Source: Hadesarchaea archaeon (lineage in GTDB: Archaea; Hadarchaeota; Hadarchaeia; Hadarchaeales; Hadarchaeaceae). Taken from it: 8,355 nucleotides of DNA. The notes below the pieces were generated by a model. It saw only the letters and a list, made by a program, of their open reading frames with translations. It searched no databases and had not been told where the DNA came from. How positions within the stretch are numbered: the stretch's first letter is position 1; the number at the start of each line of letters is the position of its first letter. The position numbers and the translations under genes are program-made. Below, piece by piece: positions 1-5,576 of this stretch. The stretch spans positions 1-8,355 of the forward strand of contig JAOUPD010000045.1 in assembly GCA_029880065.1 (NCBI GenBank). The letters are read 5' to 3'.

Positions 1-245
1 GAGTTCATTCCAGCGACGAGCATCAACACAATCAAACCCAACATCGCCACCCCACGGATGGCCTCAGCGGTTGCGGAGACAGGTTCACCAGCTGCGGGAA
101 TGACAATCCATCCGAGTATCGCTGGGCCGAAGATGATACCAACCGCGACCTCGCCTATCAGGGATGAAAAGCCGAAGTGGTGCAAAAGCTCACCGACGAG
201 CTTTGCGAAGAGAAGGAGCACAAGAATTGCGAGTAAAAATTCCAT
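1..245 (-). CDS. CPA2-type Na+(K+)/H+ antiporter, N-terminal part (runs off left edge)
   Basis: Only the first 81 residues are present; the gene continues past the left edge. It begins at the ATG whose complement is at 243-245. The visible part has a hydrophobic first helix (residues 2-17, MEFLLAILVLLLFAKL), a short turn with two histidines (22-23), then the pattern GEVAVGIIFGPAILG (31-45), which is the 'GE..(x)G...GP..LG' signature of the CPA2 monovalent cation:proton antiporters (Kef/NapA-like), and a third hydrophobic segment ending in VAGMN (77-81), at the place where family members usually have 'aGle/d'. Such proteins exchange Na+ or K+ for H+ across the cytoplasmic membrane; the ion cannot be told from this fragment. 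Three bases separate it from the upstream DUF504 gene, and a GAGGT ribosome-binding site lies inside the end of that gene, so the two are very likely co-transcribed. Confidence 0.82.
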   Translation of the reverse strand, partial: MEFLLAILVLLLFAKLVGELLHHFGFSSLIGEVAVGIIFGPAILGWIVIPAAGEPVSATAEAIRGVAMLGLIVLMLVAGMN

Positions 246-248
246 GCT

Positions 249-494
249 TTAACCTCGCTTCTCCCAGAGCATGCGCCCGTGCGCCTCGATTCGTAGGATT
301 CGATGGTAAGGGATCTCAACCTCTCCCTCGGGCGAAGCTACGCGCATGAAGCCACGCCCAAGCTCGAGGATATCACTACCCTTGATGACACGTTCATCGT
401 TTGGGGCGCCGCGATGCAAAATCGTCACTCGGGAACTTTGTAGCTCGTCTTCGCCACCCCACTTCAGCTTGTTCAACACATCACGCGGTCCCAT
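249..494 (-). CDS. DUF504 / UPF0248 (MJ1316 RNA cyclic group end recognition domain) protein
   Basis: This 81-residue protein matches the single-domain archaeal UPF0248/DUF504 family in length and pattern: an N-terminal 'VLNKLKW' helix (residues 6-12), ILHRGAP (25-31), a VIKGSDILELGRGFM stretch (36-50), the IPYHRILRI core (61-69) and an aromatic W near the end (77). The family is named in Pfam for predicted recognition of cyclic-phosphate RNA ends, a role based largely on domain associations in other organisms; a direct biochemical activity for the stand-alone archaeal protein is not something I can assert. The ATG at 494 has no Shine-Dalgarno sequence before it, but an A/T-rich TATA-like box lies about 25 bases upstream, so the mRNA is probably leaderless. 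It forms a likely two-gene operon with the antiporter downstream (3-base gap). Confidence 0.88.
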   Translation of the reverse strand: MGPRDVLNKLKWGGEDELQSSRVTILHRGAPNDERVIKGSDILELGRGFMRVASPEGEVEIPYHRILRIEAHGRMLWEKRG

Positions 495-514
495 TTAAAT
501 CAGTAGAATTTAGC

Positions 515-526
515 CAATTTACTATT
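515..526 (-). promoter_or_regulatory. Putative TATA box for DUF504-antiporter operon (leaderless start)
   Basis: On the minus strand this reads AAATAGTAAATT. Its centre is about 25 bases before the ATG at 494, the usual distance from an archaeal TATA box to the transcription start, and no ribosome-binding site intervenes. This fits a leaderless transcript beginning at or next to the start codon. The match to the TATA consensus is only moderate. Confidence 0.4.
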
Positions 527-543
527 TGAGTTATTGCCCAACG

Positions 544-1197
544 CTAACCGAAGAGTTCGAGCGCTTCCAACACGTGCCTGCGTGCGCTCTTTTCAGCGAA
601 CGGGCCGTGCCCGGGGTAAAGCCGCTCCACCTCAAGTTTTGCAAGCCTCCGTAACGAATTGGCTAATGCTTTCCCGTTGCTGGTCGGCAAGTCCGTGCGT
701 CCAACGCCACCGCAGAAAAGCGTGTCACCGGAAAACAAAATTTTTCGCTCGGGCTCGTAAAGACTTATGCTGCCCTGGGTGTGGCCGGGCGTGTGGAGAA
801 CCTCAAGAATTAATTCCCCTAGTTTAACCCGATCACTATCGTGAAGCTCGCGCGCTACCTCAATGGGCTCGAGCCTTTTGCCAAAAACTCCCGCAAACGT
901 GATAGCACAATCGCCTTTTCGGAGTAACTCTGCCTCAAGCTCGTGGATTGCCACCTCACAGCCTGAGGCCTCGATGAAATCTCGGTCGCCTCCCACATGG
1001 TCGTAATGACAGTGGGTGTTGAGGAGGAGCTTGATATTGCTCGGCTTCAGGTTGAACTTACTCAGATTTCGCTTGACTGTTTCGAAGTTCATTCCCGTCC
1101 CGGCGTCGATGAGTGCGATTGTTTTATCGATGATTAAGTAAATGTTCGAGTCGAAGCCTTGGCCGCCGATGTTGTGAATCTCTACCAGCTTCACCAC
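544..1197 (-). CDS. Metallo-beta-lactamase-fold hydrolase, glyoxalase II-like
   Basis: This is a 217-residue MBL-fold enzyme with a complete set of binuclear metal ligands: H62, H64, D66 and H67 in HCHYDH, H139 in HTPGH, D158 in SGDTLF and H197 in YPGHGP. The 'SGDTLF..GVGRTDL' stretch (156-170) is typical of the glyoxalase II-like subgroup (hydroxyacylglutathione hydrolase and related thioesterases). Because most archaea lack glutathione, the true substrate is probably another thioester or ester; the sequence does not settle this. Length fits the short prokaryotic forms that lack the long C-terminal substrate domain of classical GloB. The codon before GTG 1197 is an in-frame TAG, so the start is GTG at 1197 or the adjacent GTG at 1194. 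The second gives a GTGA stop-start overlap with the small membrane ORF upstream, and a GGGGT motif lies a few bases before, so translational coupling is likely. Confidence 0.9.
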   Translation of the reverse strand: MVKLVEIHNIGGQGFDSNIYLIIDKTIALIDAGTGMNFETVKRNLSKFNLKPSNIKLLLNTHCHYDHVGGDRDFIEASGCEVAIHELEAELLRKGDCAITFAGVFGKRLEPIEVARELHDSDRVKLGELILEVLHTPGHTQGSISLYEPERKILFSGDTLFCGGVGRTDLPTSNGKALANSLRRLAKLEVERLYPGHGPFAEKSARRHVLEALELFG

Positions 1198-1313
1198 CTA
1201 GATGACCCCGAAACTATGGAAGAGTAGAAGTAAACTGCAATCACCATAAAAATGGCAAACAATAATCCAAAGAGGATTGTAAGTACCAACATCGATCGAG
1301 CGTAGAGTCCCAT
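1191..1313 (-). CDS. Small single-span membrane protein, 40 residues, unrecognised
   Basis: This is a short ORF of 40 residues. It starts at the ATG complementary to 1311-1313, directly after a strong Shine-Dalgarno-like GGGAGGT with a rather short spacer (about 3-4 bases). The product has a basic N-terminus (R6), one uninterrupted hydrophobic segment at about residues 8-30 (MLVLTILFGLLF followed by AIFMVIAVYFY), and a short polar tail (SSIVSGSSRW). It therefore looks like a one-pass membrane peptide with a short N-terminus. Its TGA stop overlaps the GTG start of the glyoxalase II-like hydrolase (GTGA), and a TATA-like element sits about 35 bases upstream of the start, so it appears to lead a two-gene operon. 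I do not recognise a family. The good ribosome-binding site, overlap with the next gene and coherent hydrophobic segment argue that it is real; its shortness leaves room for chance. A second ATG at codon 8 is an alternative start. Confidence 0.55.
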   Translation of the reverse strand: MGLYARSMLVLTILFGLLFAIFMVIAVYFYSSIVSGSSRW

Positions 1314-1343
1314 GGGACCTCCCTAAGGTAATTCCAATCTCGG

Positions 1344-1353
1344 CTAAAAATAG
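1344..1353 (-). promoter_or_regulatory. Putative TATA box for small membrane protein-hydrolase operon
   Basis: On the minus strand this reads CTATTTTTAG, preceded by the purine-rich GATGAA. A start of transcription about 25 bases on would fall near 1322-1326, just ahead of the GGGAGGT ribosome-binding site, leaving a leader of about ten bases before the ATG at 1313. The 85-base spacer after the radical SAM gene also contains a T5 run (minus strand, about 1368-1372) that could end the upstream transcript. Confidence 0.4.
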
Positions 1354-1398
1354 TTCATCAAAGACCGAAAAACCTCTGAAGAATGGTCAAATTGAACT

Positions 1399-2490
1399 TT
1401 AACTGATCACGTTTTCCAGTCCGGCCTCACGGGCTATCTCAAGCGCTTTGCTGAATTCATCGCTCGTCAGCCGCCTGCCCAGCTCATCAAACTCGTGCGC
1501 CTTGTACTCGGGTCGGTACTGATCCATGAGATTCACACGAACCATCGAGCCCAAATTCTCAACTATCCACTCGAGCACAGCGCGCGTGCAGCACTCGACG
1601 TGGTTGGGGAGCACGAGATGACGGATGATGAGTTCAGCGTCCGCAAACGCTAAGCGATGATTGCGCGCAACGATTTTGAAAAAGTTCAGAACTTTGGAAC
1701 ACCGCAACGCACACTTGTCGTTGCCGTACTTGAAATCAGTGAGGTAAACATCTTGGGTCCCGGATAGCAGCTTCATCGCCTCAAGCGACATGTAAAAATT
1801 GGAGTTCCAAACGGAGGGCACGCTCACCTCGCATCGATTGAGCGCCTCTAAGATGGTATGGAGATTTGGCGTGGGTTCTCCCCCGACCCAGTTTACATTT
1901 CGCGCCCCATCACGGCGTTGCGCCTCGACGAGCTTGGCGAGCGTCTGAGGTGAAACTTCAACACCCCCTTTCGGGTCCTGCGAAATATCCCAGTTTTGGC
2001 AATATTGGCACTTGAAGGTGCACCCGTTGAAAAAAATTGTGTAGGAGGGCACTAGTTCGGGCTCCTCGCCGGTGTGAATGAATTCTGAAGCTATCCGCGA
2101 CCGCTCACCTACTCCACAGACCCCTACCTTGCCCAACGTTCGATCGACCCCGCATCTGCGTTCACAGAAGTGACACGAGCGCAGAATCCGCTTGGCAAGC
2201 TCCACTTTCAAATCGAGCAATGAGAGGCCGGGCTGCTTTAAATTTTCGAGTTTCGTTTTGTCCTTGTCGATATCCGCGAGCAGCTTTCGAAACTCCTTCA
2301 CCCCCCGCTCGTGGGCGCGCCATAGTTTCTCATCACTCACTAAAAGGTCGACCTTCGCTGGCACGCGCTTGCATACTAAAAAGCGTGCCGGGAGCTTGCC
2401 TTCCATGACCGCAAAGTAGCGTGAAAGCGACTTCCGTGCCTTCCAGTCGCGGAGCACCGCCACCGCTTCAGGTCTGAAGACCCGCCACAT
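1399..2490 (-). CDS. Radical SAM protein, PflX/pyruvate formate-lyase activase-like (COG1313 type)
   Basis: With the ATG at 2490 the protein has 363 residues. The radical SAM cluster motif is CTFKCQYC (Cys 157, 161, 164), CX3CX2C, binding a 4Fe-4S cluster and S-adenosylmethionine. It is preceded by a second cysteine group CHFCERRC (106-113) and GVCGVG (123-128), characteristic of the PflX-like archaeal/bacterial family related to pyruvate formate-lyase activating enzymes. NWVGGEPTPN (200-209) is the GGEPT-type SAM-binding strand. About 100 residues lie before the first cysteines, an N-terminal region I cannot assign. The target is unknown: no glycyl-radical enzyme is next to it. A TTG at 2505 is in frame and would add five residues, but it lies in the TATA-like box and has no ribosome-binding site, whereas ATG 2490 has GGTG a few bases before it. 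The gene is divergent from the PRPP synthetase homologue. Confidence 0.88.
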   Translation of the reverse strand: MWRVFRPEAVAVLRDWKARKSLSRYFAVMEGKLPARFLVCKRVPAKVDLLVSDEKLWRAHERGVKEFRKLLADIDKDKTKLENLKQPGLSLLDLKVELAKRILRSCHFCERRCGVDRTLGKVGVCGVGERSRIASEFIHTGEEPELVPSYTIFFNGCTFKCQYCQNWDISQDPKGGVEVSPQTLAKLVEAQRRDGARNVNWVGGEPTPNLHTILEALNRCEVSVPSVWNSNFYMSLEAMKLLSGTQDVYLTDFKYGNDKCALRCSKVLNFFKIVARNHRLAFADAELIIRHLVLPNHVECCTRAVLEWIVENLGSMVRVNLMDQYRPEYKAHEFDELGRRLTSDEFSKALEIAREAGLENVIS

Positions 2491-2502
2491 AGAAGCACCA
2501 AT

Positions 2503-2516
2503 CAAATATTTTAATT
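2503..2516. promoter_or_regulatory. Shared A/T-rich TATA element between divergent genes
   Basis: The plus strand here reads CAAATATTTTAATT, containing the palindrome AAATATTT. Read rightwards it is placed to start transcription near 2535, just ahead of the GCGAGGG ribosome-binding site (2534-2540) and the TTG start at 2547. Read leftwards it is about 15-25 bases before the ATG at 2490, compatible with a leaderless radical SAM mRNA. With only 56 bases between the two start codons, this one element may serve both directions. Confidence 0.4.
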
Positions 2517-2546
2517 GCCACGCTAAAGAGTTGCGCGAGGGATAGC

Positions 2547-3422
2547 TTGATAATCATCGCTGGATCCGCCTCACCTAAGCTCGCGGCGAGGGTTGCAAAG
2601 CAGCTAAAGTGTCCAATTTTAAACCCCGAGATAAAACGCTTCCCCGATGGCGAGCTCTACGTACGCCTCGACACCAAACTCAATGAAAAAAACGTAGCCA
2701 TTGTTCAGTCAGCCAGCCAGCCACAGAACGACAACCTCATCGAGCTCTTTCTGCTGCTCGATGCCGCTAAGGATTTAGGTGCTCGACACGTTACAGCTGC
2801 AGTTCCTTATCTCATATTGCCCCAGCGGGACAAGCTATTCAAACCAGGAGAATCCACAGGCACCCACACCATCTGTAAGCTCATCGAGCACGCGGGGGCG
2901 GACGACTTCCTCACCGTAGACATGCAGAATGATGGAGTCATACAGAATTTTTCAATCCCAACCTACAACCTCACTGCGATGCCCCTGCTAGGACAATACC
3001 TCACCAAACTCAAGCTCCAAGACCCTGTCATCCTAGGAATCGACCAAGGATCACTTGAACACGTTCGAAATGTGGCTGCCGAGCTGAATGCCAATTATGA
3101 TTACTTGGTGAAGCGGAAAGTGAGCCAGAAAAAAATCACCACCCAACCAAAACACCTCGAGGTCGCAAAGCGGGATGTGGTTTTGGTGGATGACATTATC
3201 AGCACTGGCGGTAACATCATCGAGGCAACACGGATACTTCGACGCCAGCGAGTGCGCAAAATCTACGTGGCCTGTACCCATCCAGCGGTCTCTGAGGATA
3301 CCCTCCAAAAGATTCTGAAGGCGGGCGTGCACTCGGTCATTGCCACCGACACCATCGAGCACCGGACAAGTTTGGTCTCAGTTGCCCCCATCATCGCAGG
3401 GGCTATCCAGCAAGGGTTTTAA
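2547..3422 (+). CDS. Ribose-phosphate pyrophosphokinase (PRPP synthetase) homologue with altered active site
   Basis: This 291-residue protein has the two tandem phosphoribosyltransferase-type halves and length of archaeal PRPP synthetases, which make PRPP from ribose 5-phosphate and ATP. Conserved features are RFPDGELYVR (31-40), the QND..IEL subunit/nucleotide region (59-66), PGES (100-103) and an intact PRPP-binding loop VDDIISTGG (214-222). Several expected catalytic positions differ. Where family members typically have 'ARQDK' this one has PQRDK (92-96); the usual His-containing segment ('D.H...I..FF' or 'PHETH') is DMQNDGVIQNF (125-135) with no His; and the archaeal 'PDKG' is IDQG (165-168). 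It may be a divergent enzyme, or a PRPP/nucleotide-binding paralogue with a regulatory role like the PRPP synthetase-associated proteins of eukaryotes. The start is a TTG with GCGAGGG before it. It heads an operon with Trm-G10 and RNase Z, one base upstream of the next gene. Confidence 0.85.
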   Translation: MIIIAGSASPKLAARVAKQLKCPILNPEIKRFPDGELYVRLDTKLNEKNVAIVQSASQPQNDNLIELFLLLDAAKDLGARHVTAAVPYLILPQRDKLFKPGESTGTHTICKLIEHAGADDFLTVDMQNDGVIQNFSIPTYNLTAMPLLGQYLTKLKLQDPVILGIDQGSLEHVRNVAAELNANYDYLVKRKVSQKKITTQPKHLEVAKRDVVLVDDIISTGGNIIEATRILRRQRVRKIYVACTHPAVSEDTLQKILKAGVHSVIATDTIEHRTSLVSVAPIIAGAIQQGF

Positions 3423-3423
3423 C

Positions 3424-4455
3424 ATGAAAAGATTGATGTTCGTGCTCTCAGGCGAGCATCCAACGTTGCCAACGGCTGAAGCGGTGGCCGCAATCAAGGC
3501 CGAGCACCGCGCCTACCGGGTGCTTGAACAGCTCAACCAAGTGCTCGTCGCCGAAACCAAGGCTAGCCCGGAGGTACTTGCTTCGCGTCTAGCGATGTGC
3601 CGCGAGATATGCATGCACCTCTGCACTTCCAACGCAAACGAGGAAGATATCCTCGAGTCCGTGGGAAGCTCCGACATCGTGGACCTCATCCCCCATGGAA
3701 AAAGCTTCGCGGTGCATCTGAAGCGTGTGAAGCGAAGTTCACCTGGAATCGATACGCTGAAACTCGCTAAGACTATTGCCAACACCATCGCGGAAGAGGT
3801 CGAGTTTAAGGTCGATTTGGCTCACCCCGATATCGAGCTCTTGGGGGTATTGACTGGAGAGCAGTGCGTACTTGGAATAACGGCTGCGAGGGTGGACCGA
3901 CGCCAGTTCGCGCGGCGCAGGCCAACGCTCAGACCTGTATTTCACCCTGGTACCCTTATGCCCGCGCTCGCCCGCTGCATGGTCAACCTCGCCCGAACCC
4001 CTCGAGGCGGCATGCTATTAGATCCATTTTGCGGTGTGGGCGGCATCCTGCTCGAAGCTGGGCTAATCGGGGCGAAACTCGTTGGCATAGACATAGATCG
4101 CGAGATGATTGAGGGGGCACGAAAGAACTTGGAAGCGAGCGGCGTGGTCGACTTCCAGCTCATGGTCGGAGACGCCCGCAAGCTACCGGCACTCGAGATC
4201 GATGCCGTCGCAACTGACCCCCCATTCGGTCGCCAAGCCTCTACGGCTGGGACCCAACTGAAGGAACTCTATGAACAAGCGTTACCTTCAATCGCAGGGG
4301 TACTCCGGCGCAAGGGATACGCGTGCATCGCCTCGCCCGCGGAGCTGGAACTTGAAGAGTTAGCTGTAAACGCTGGACTTCGAACGATTGAAAAACATGA
4401 ACAGCGGGTACATCGGAGTTTGACGAGGAAAATTTACATATTCAGGAGGAAGTAG
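3424..4455 (+). CDS. tRNA (guanine(10)-N2)-methyltransferase, Trm-G10 type (THUMP plus methyltransferase)
   Basis: This is a 343-residue protein in two parts. Residues about 1-155 form the THUMP-containing RNA-binding region. Residues about 165-343 form a Rossmann-type SAM methyltransferase with motif I DPFCGVGGILLEA (200-212), the acidic GIDID strand end (221-225) and the catalytic DPPFG (265-269), a D/N-P-P-F/Y motif of amino-group N-methyltransferases. Together these match archaeal Trm-G10 (COG1041), which forms N2-methyl- or N2,N2-dimethylguanosine at position 10 of tRNA. The frame is open further upstream into the preceding gene, but the ATG at 3424, one base after that gene's stop, aligns with the usual N-terminus (MKRLMFVLSGEHPTL), so the longer form was rejected. 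It is followed one base later by RNase Z, another tRNA maturation enzyme. Confidence 0.92.
   Translation: MKRLMFVLSGEHPTLPTAEAVAAIKAEHRAYRVLEQLNQVLVAETKASPEVLASRLAMCREICMHLCTSNANEEDILESVGSSDIVDLIPHGKSFAVHLKRVKRSSPGIDTLKLAKTIANTIAEEVEFKVDLAHPDIELLGVLTGEQCVLGITAARVDRRQFARRRPTLRPVFHPGTLMPALARCMVNLARTPRGGMLLDPFCGVGGILLEAGLIGAKLVGIDIDREMIEGARKNLEASGVVDFQLMVGDARKLPALEIDAVATDPPFGRQASTAGTQLKELYEQALPSIAGVLRRKGYACIASPAELELEELAVNAGLRTIEKHEQRVHRSLTRKIYIFRRK
4444..4449 (+). promoter_or_regulatory. Ribosome-binding site fixing the RNase Z GTG start
   Basis: A strong GGAGGA sequence inside the last codons of the methyltransferase gene lies about seven bases before the GTG at 4457. It supports the non-ATG start and coupled translation within the operon. 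Confidence 0.65.
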
Positions 4456-4456
4456 G

Positions 4457-5368
4457 GTGAAACTCATCTTCCTCGGGACCAGCGGAAGTATCCCAACCTC
4501 CCAGCGAGGATTGCCCGCGATAGCCCTGCGGCACGAACGCGAGCTCCTGCTCTTCGACTGCGCGGAGGGGACGCAACGCCAGATGGTCAGGGCAAAGCTC
4601 AGTCCCCTAAAGATTGATGCAATATTCATAACCCATTTGCACGGCGACCACTTCCTTGGACTCGCCGGGCTCGTGCAGACGATGTCTTTGATGGACCGGG
4701 AGCGAAAGCTCGAAGTTTACTGCCCCCGCGGTGAGGGTGAACGCATCGAGAGATACCTCCAAATTCCCCACTACACCCTCACCTTCGAGGTAGCAGTGCG
4801 CGAGCTGAATCCGGAGGAGGAACTCAAGCGCCGGGGGTACCGCATCCTGACTTCCAATGCCGAGCACTCAGTGCCCTCACTCGCCTACGCTTTGGTTGAG
4901 AACCAGCGCCCGGGCAAGTTTTATCCTGAAAAAGCGGTTGCGTTAGGCTTGAAATCAGGCCCAGATTTCTCCCGCCTGAAGTCGGGCAATAGCATTAGAC
5001 TGCGCGACGGAAGCGTTGTCAAGCCAGAGCAGGTGATGGGTCCCCCTCGAGCCGAACGAAAGATTGTTTATGTTGGTGACACCCGCCCATGTGAGAGTAT
5101 TGTCGAACTCGCGCGCAATGCTGACGTGCTCATCCACGACTGCACGCTCGCCGACGAACTTGCGGACAAAGCAGCAGAAAGCGCCCACTCGACCCCAAGC
5201 GGGGCTGCGGAGGTTGCCAAGCGGGCGAACGTGAAACAACTCGTGCTCCTACACGTTAGTCCGCGCTACAAAGATGATTCAATCCTCCTCAAACAAGCAC
5301 AACGAATTTTCCCTAACACCGTCGTGGCACGCGACCTTATGGAACTCGATGTGAAGTTTCAAGAATAG
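4457..5368 (+). CDS. rnz: Ribonuclease Z (tRNA 3' endonuclease), short form
   Basis: This is a 303-residue MBL-fold endonuclease that removes 3' trailers from tRNA precursors. All expected zinc ligands and catalytic residues are visible: HLHGDH (60-65), H137 in AEHSVPS, D208 in VGDTRPC, H244 in AHSTPSG and H266 in LLHVSPRY. The N-terminus MKLIFLGTSGSIPT..RG.P is diagnostic. The segment RPGKFYPEKAVALGLKSGP (151-169) corresponds to the substrate-binding flexible arm of the short RNase Z class, so the enzyme looks complete and active. The GTG start has a strong ribosome-binding site and sits one base after the Trm-G10 stop codon, making this the last gene of a PRPP synthetase-like/Trm-G10/RNase Z operon. 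A hairpin (5374-5398) follows shortly after the stop. Confidence 0.95.
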   Translation: MKLIFLGTSGSIPTSQRGLPAIALRHERELLLFDCAEGTQRQMVRAKLSPLKIDAIFITHLHGDHFLGLAGLVQTMSLMDRERKLEVYCPRGEGERIERYLQIPHYTLTFEVAVRELNPEEELKRRGYRILTSNAEHSVPSLAYALVENQRPGKFYPEKAVALGLKSGPDFSRLKSGNSIRLRDGSVVKPEQVMGPPRAERKIVYVGDTRPCESIVELARNADVLIHDCTLADELADKAAESAHSTPSGAAEVAKRANVKQLVLLHVSPRYKDDSILLKQAQRIFPNTVVARDLMELDVKFQE

Positions 5369-5576
5369 AAGGCTCAGATGGAAGTTTAGCTCATCTGAAG
5401 TCGCATGATCCTTTTCTCTTCATCGCCCAATTTAAATTGAATTTCAGGTATTTGAATTTTCGCTTGGGGCGGTCTTGAGCGAGGTTACAGTTCAAATCAC
5501 TCAACTTTACGGGCAAGGGGGCAAAAAGCGAGAAAATTTTGGTAGATAAAACGATAAAACTGTCTGGTTGTTGGAA
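5369..5576. other. Convergent intergenic spacer with palindrome and hairpins, no gene seen
   Basis: This 208-base spacer separates the converging rnz and dCMP deaminase genes. It contains the 25-base hairpin after rnz, a perfect 12-base palindrome CAATTTAAATTG (5428-5439), two copies of TTGAATTT 15 bases apart (5437-5444 and 5452-5459), and a possible GU-rich hairpin with arms at about 5458-5468 and 5474-5484. T-rich stretches on the minus strand (5523-5560) could terminate the deaminase transcript. The open frames are only about 10-11 codons. No tRNA cloverleaf could be drawn. Confidence 0.5.
5374..5398. terminator. Inverted repeat just after rnz, possible transcript-end hairpin
   Basis: TCAGATG (5374-5380) and CATCTGA (5392-5398) are perfect inverted repeats with an 11-base loop, beginning six bases after the RNase Z gene. 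A pyrimidine-rich stretch CCTTTTCTCTTC follows at 5410-5421. Archaeal termination depends mainly on T-runs, so this could end or stabilise the operon mRNA. It is not a classic intrinsic terminator because the T-run does not abut the stem. Confidence 0.35.

Noticed and set aside
3340..3423. In-frame upward extension of the Trm-G10 gene to an ATG at 3340
   Set aside because: It would overlap the end of the PRPP synthetase homologue by over 80 bases, and the 28 extra residues look like an out-of-frame translation (Pro/Ser-rich). The ATG at 3424 gives the normal family N-terminus.
5369..5430. Possible C/D box guide RNA on the minus strand (GCGATGA, CAGATGA, CTGA, with a GGGC/GCCT end stem)
   Set aside because: Size and spacing are suggestive, but both C-like boxes deviate at key positions and no proper D' box is visible. 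The CAGATG/CATCTG complementarity is better explained as a hairpin after rnz.
5482..5505. GTTCAAATC resembling a tRNA T-loop
   Set aside because: The flanking bases do not form a T-stem, and no acceptor, D or anticodon stem could be found around it.
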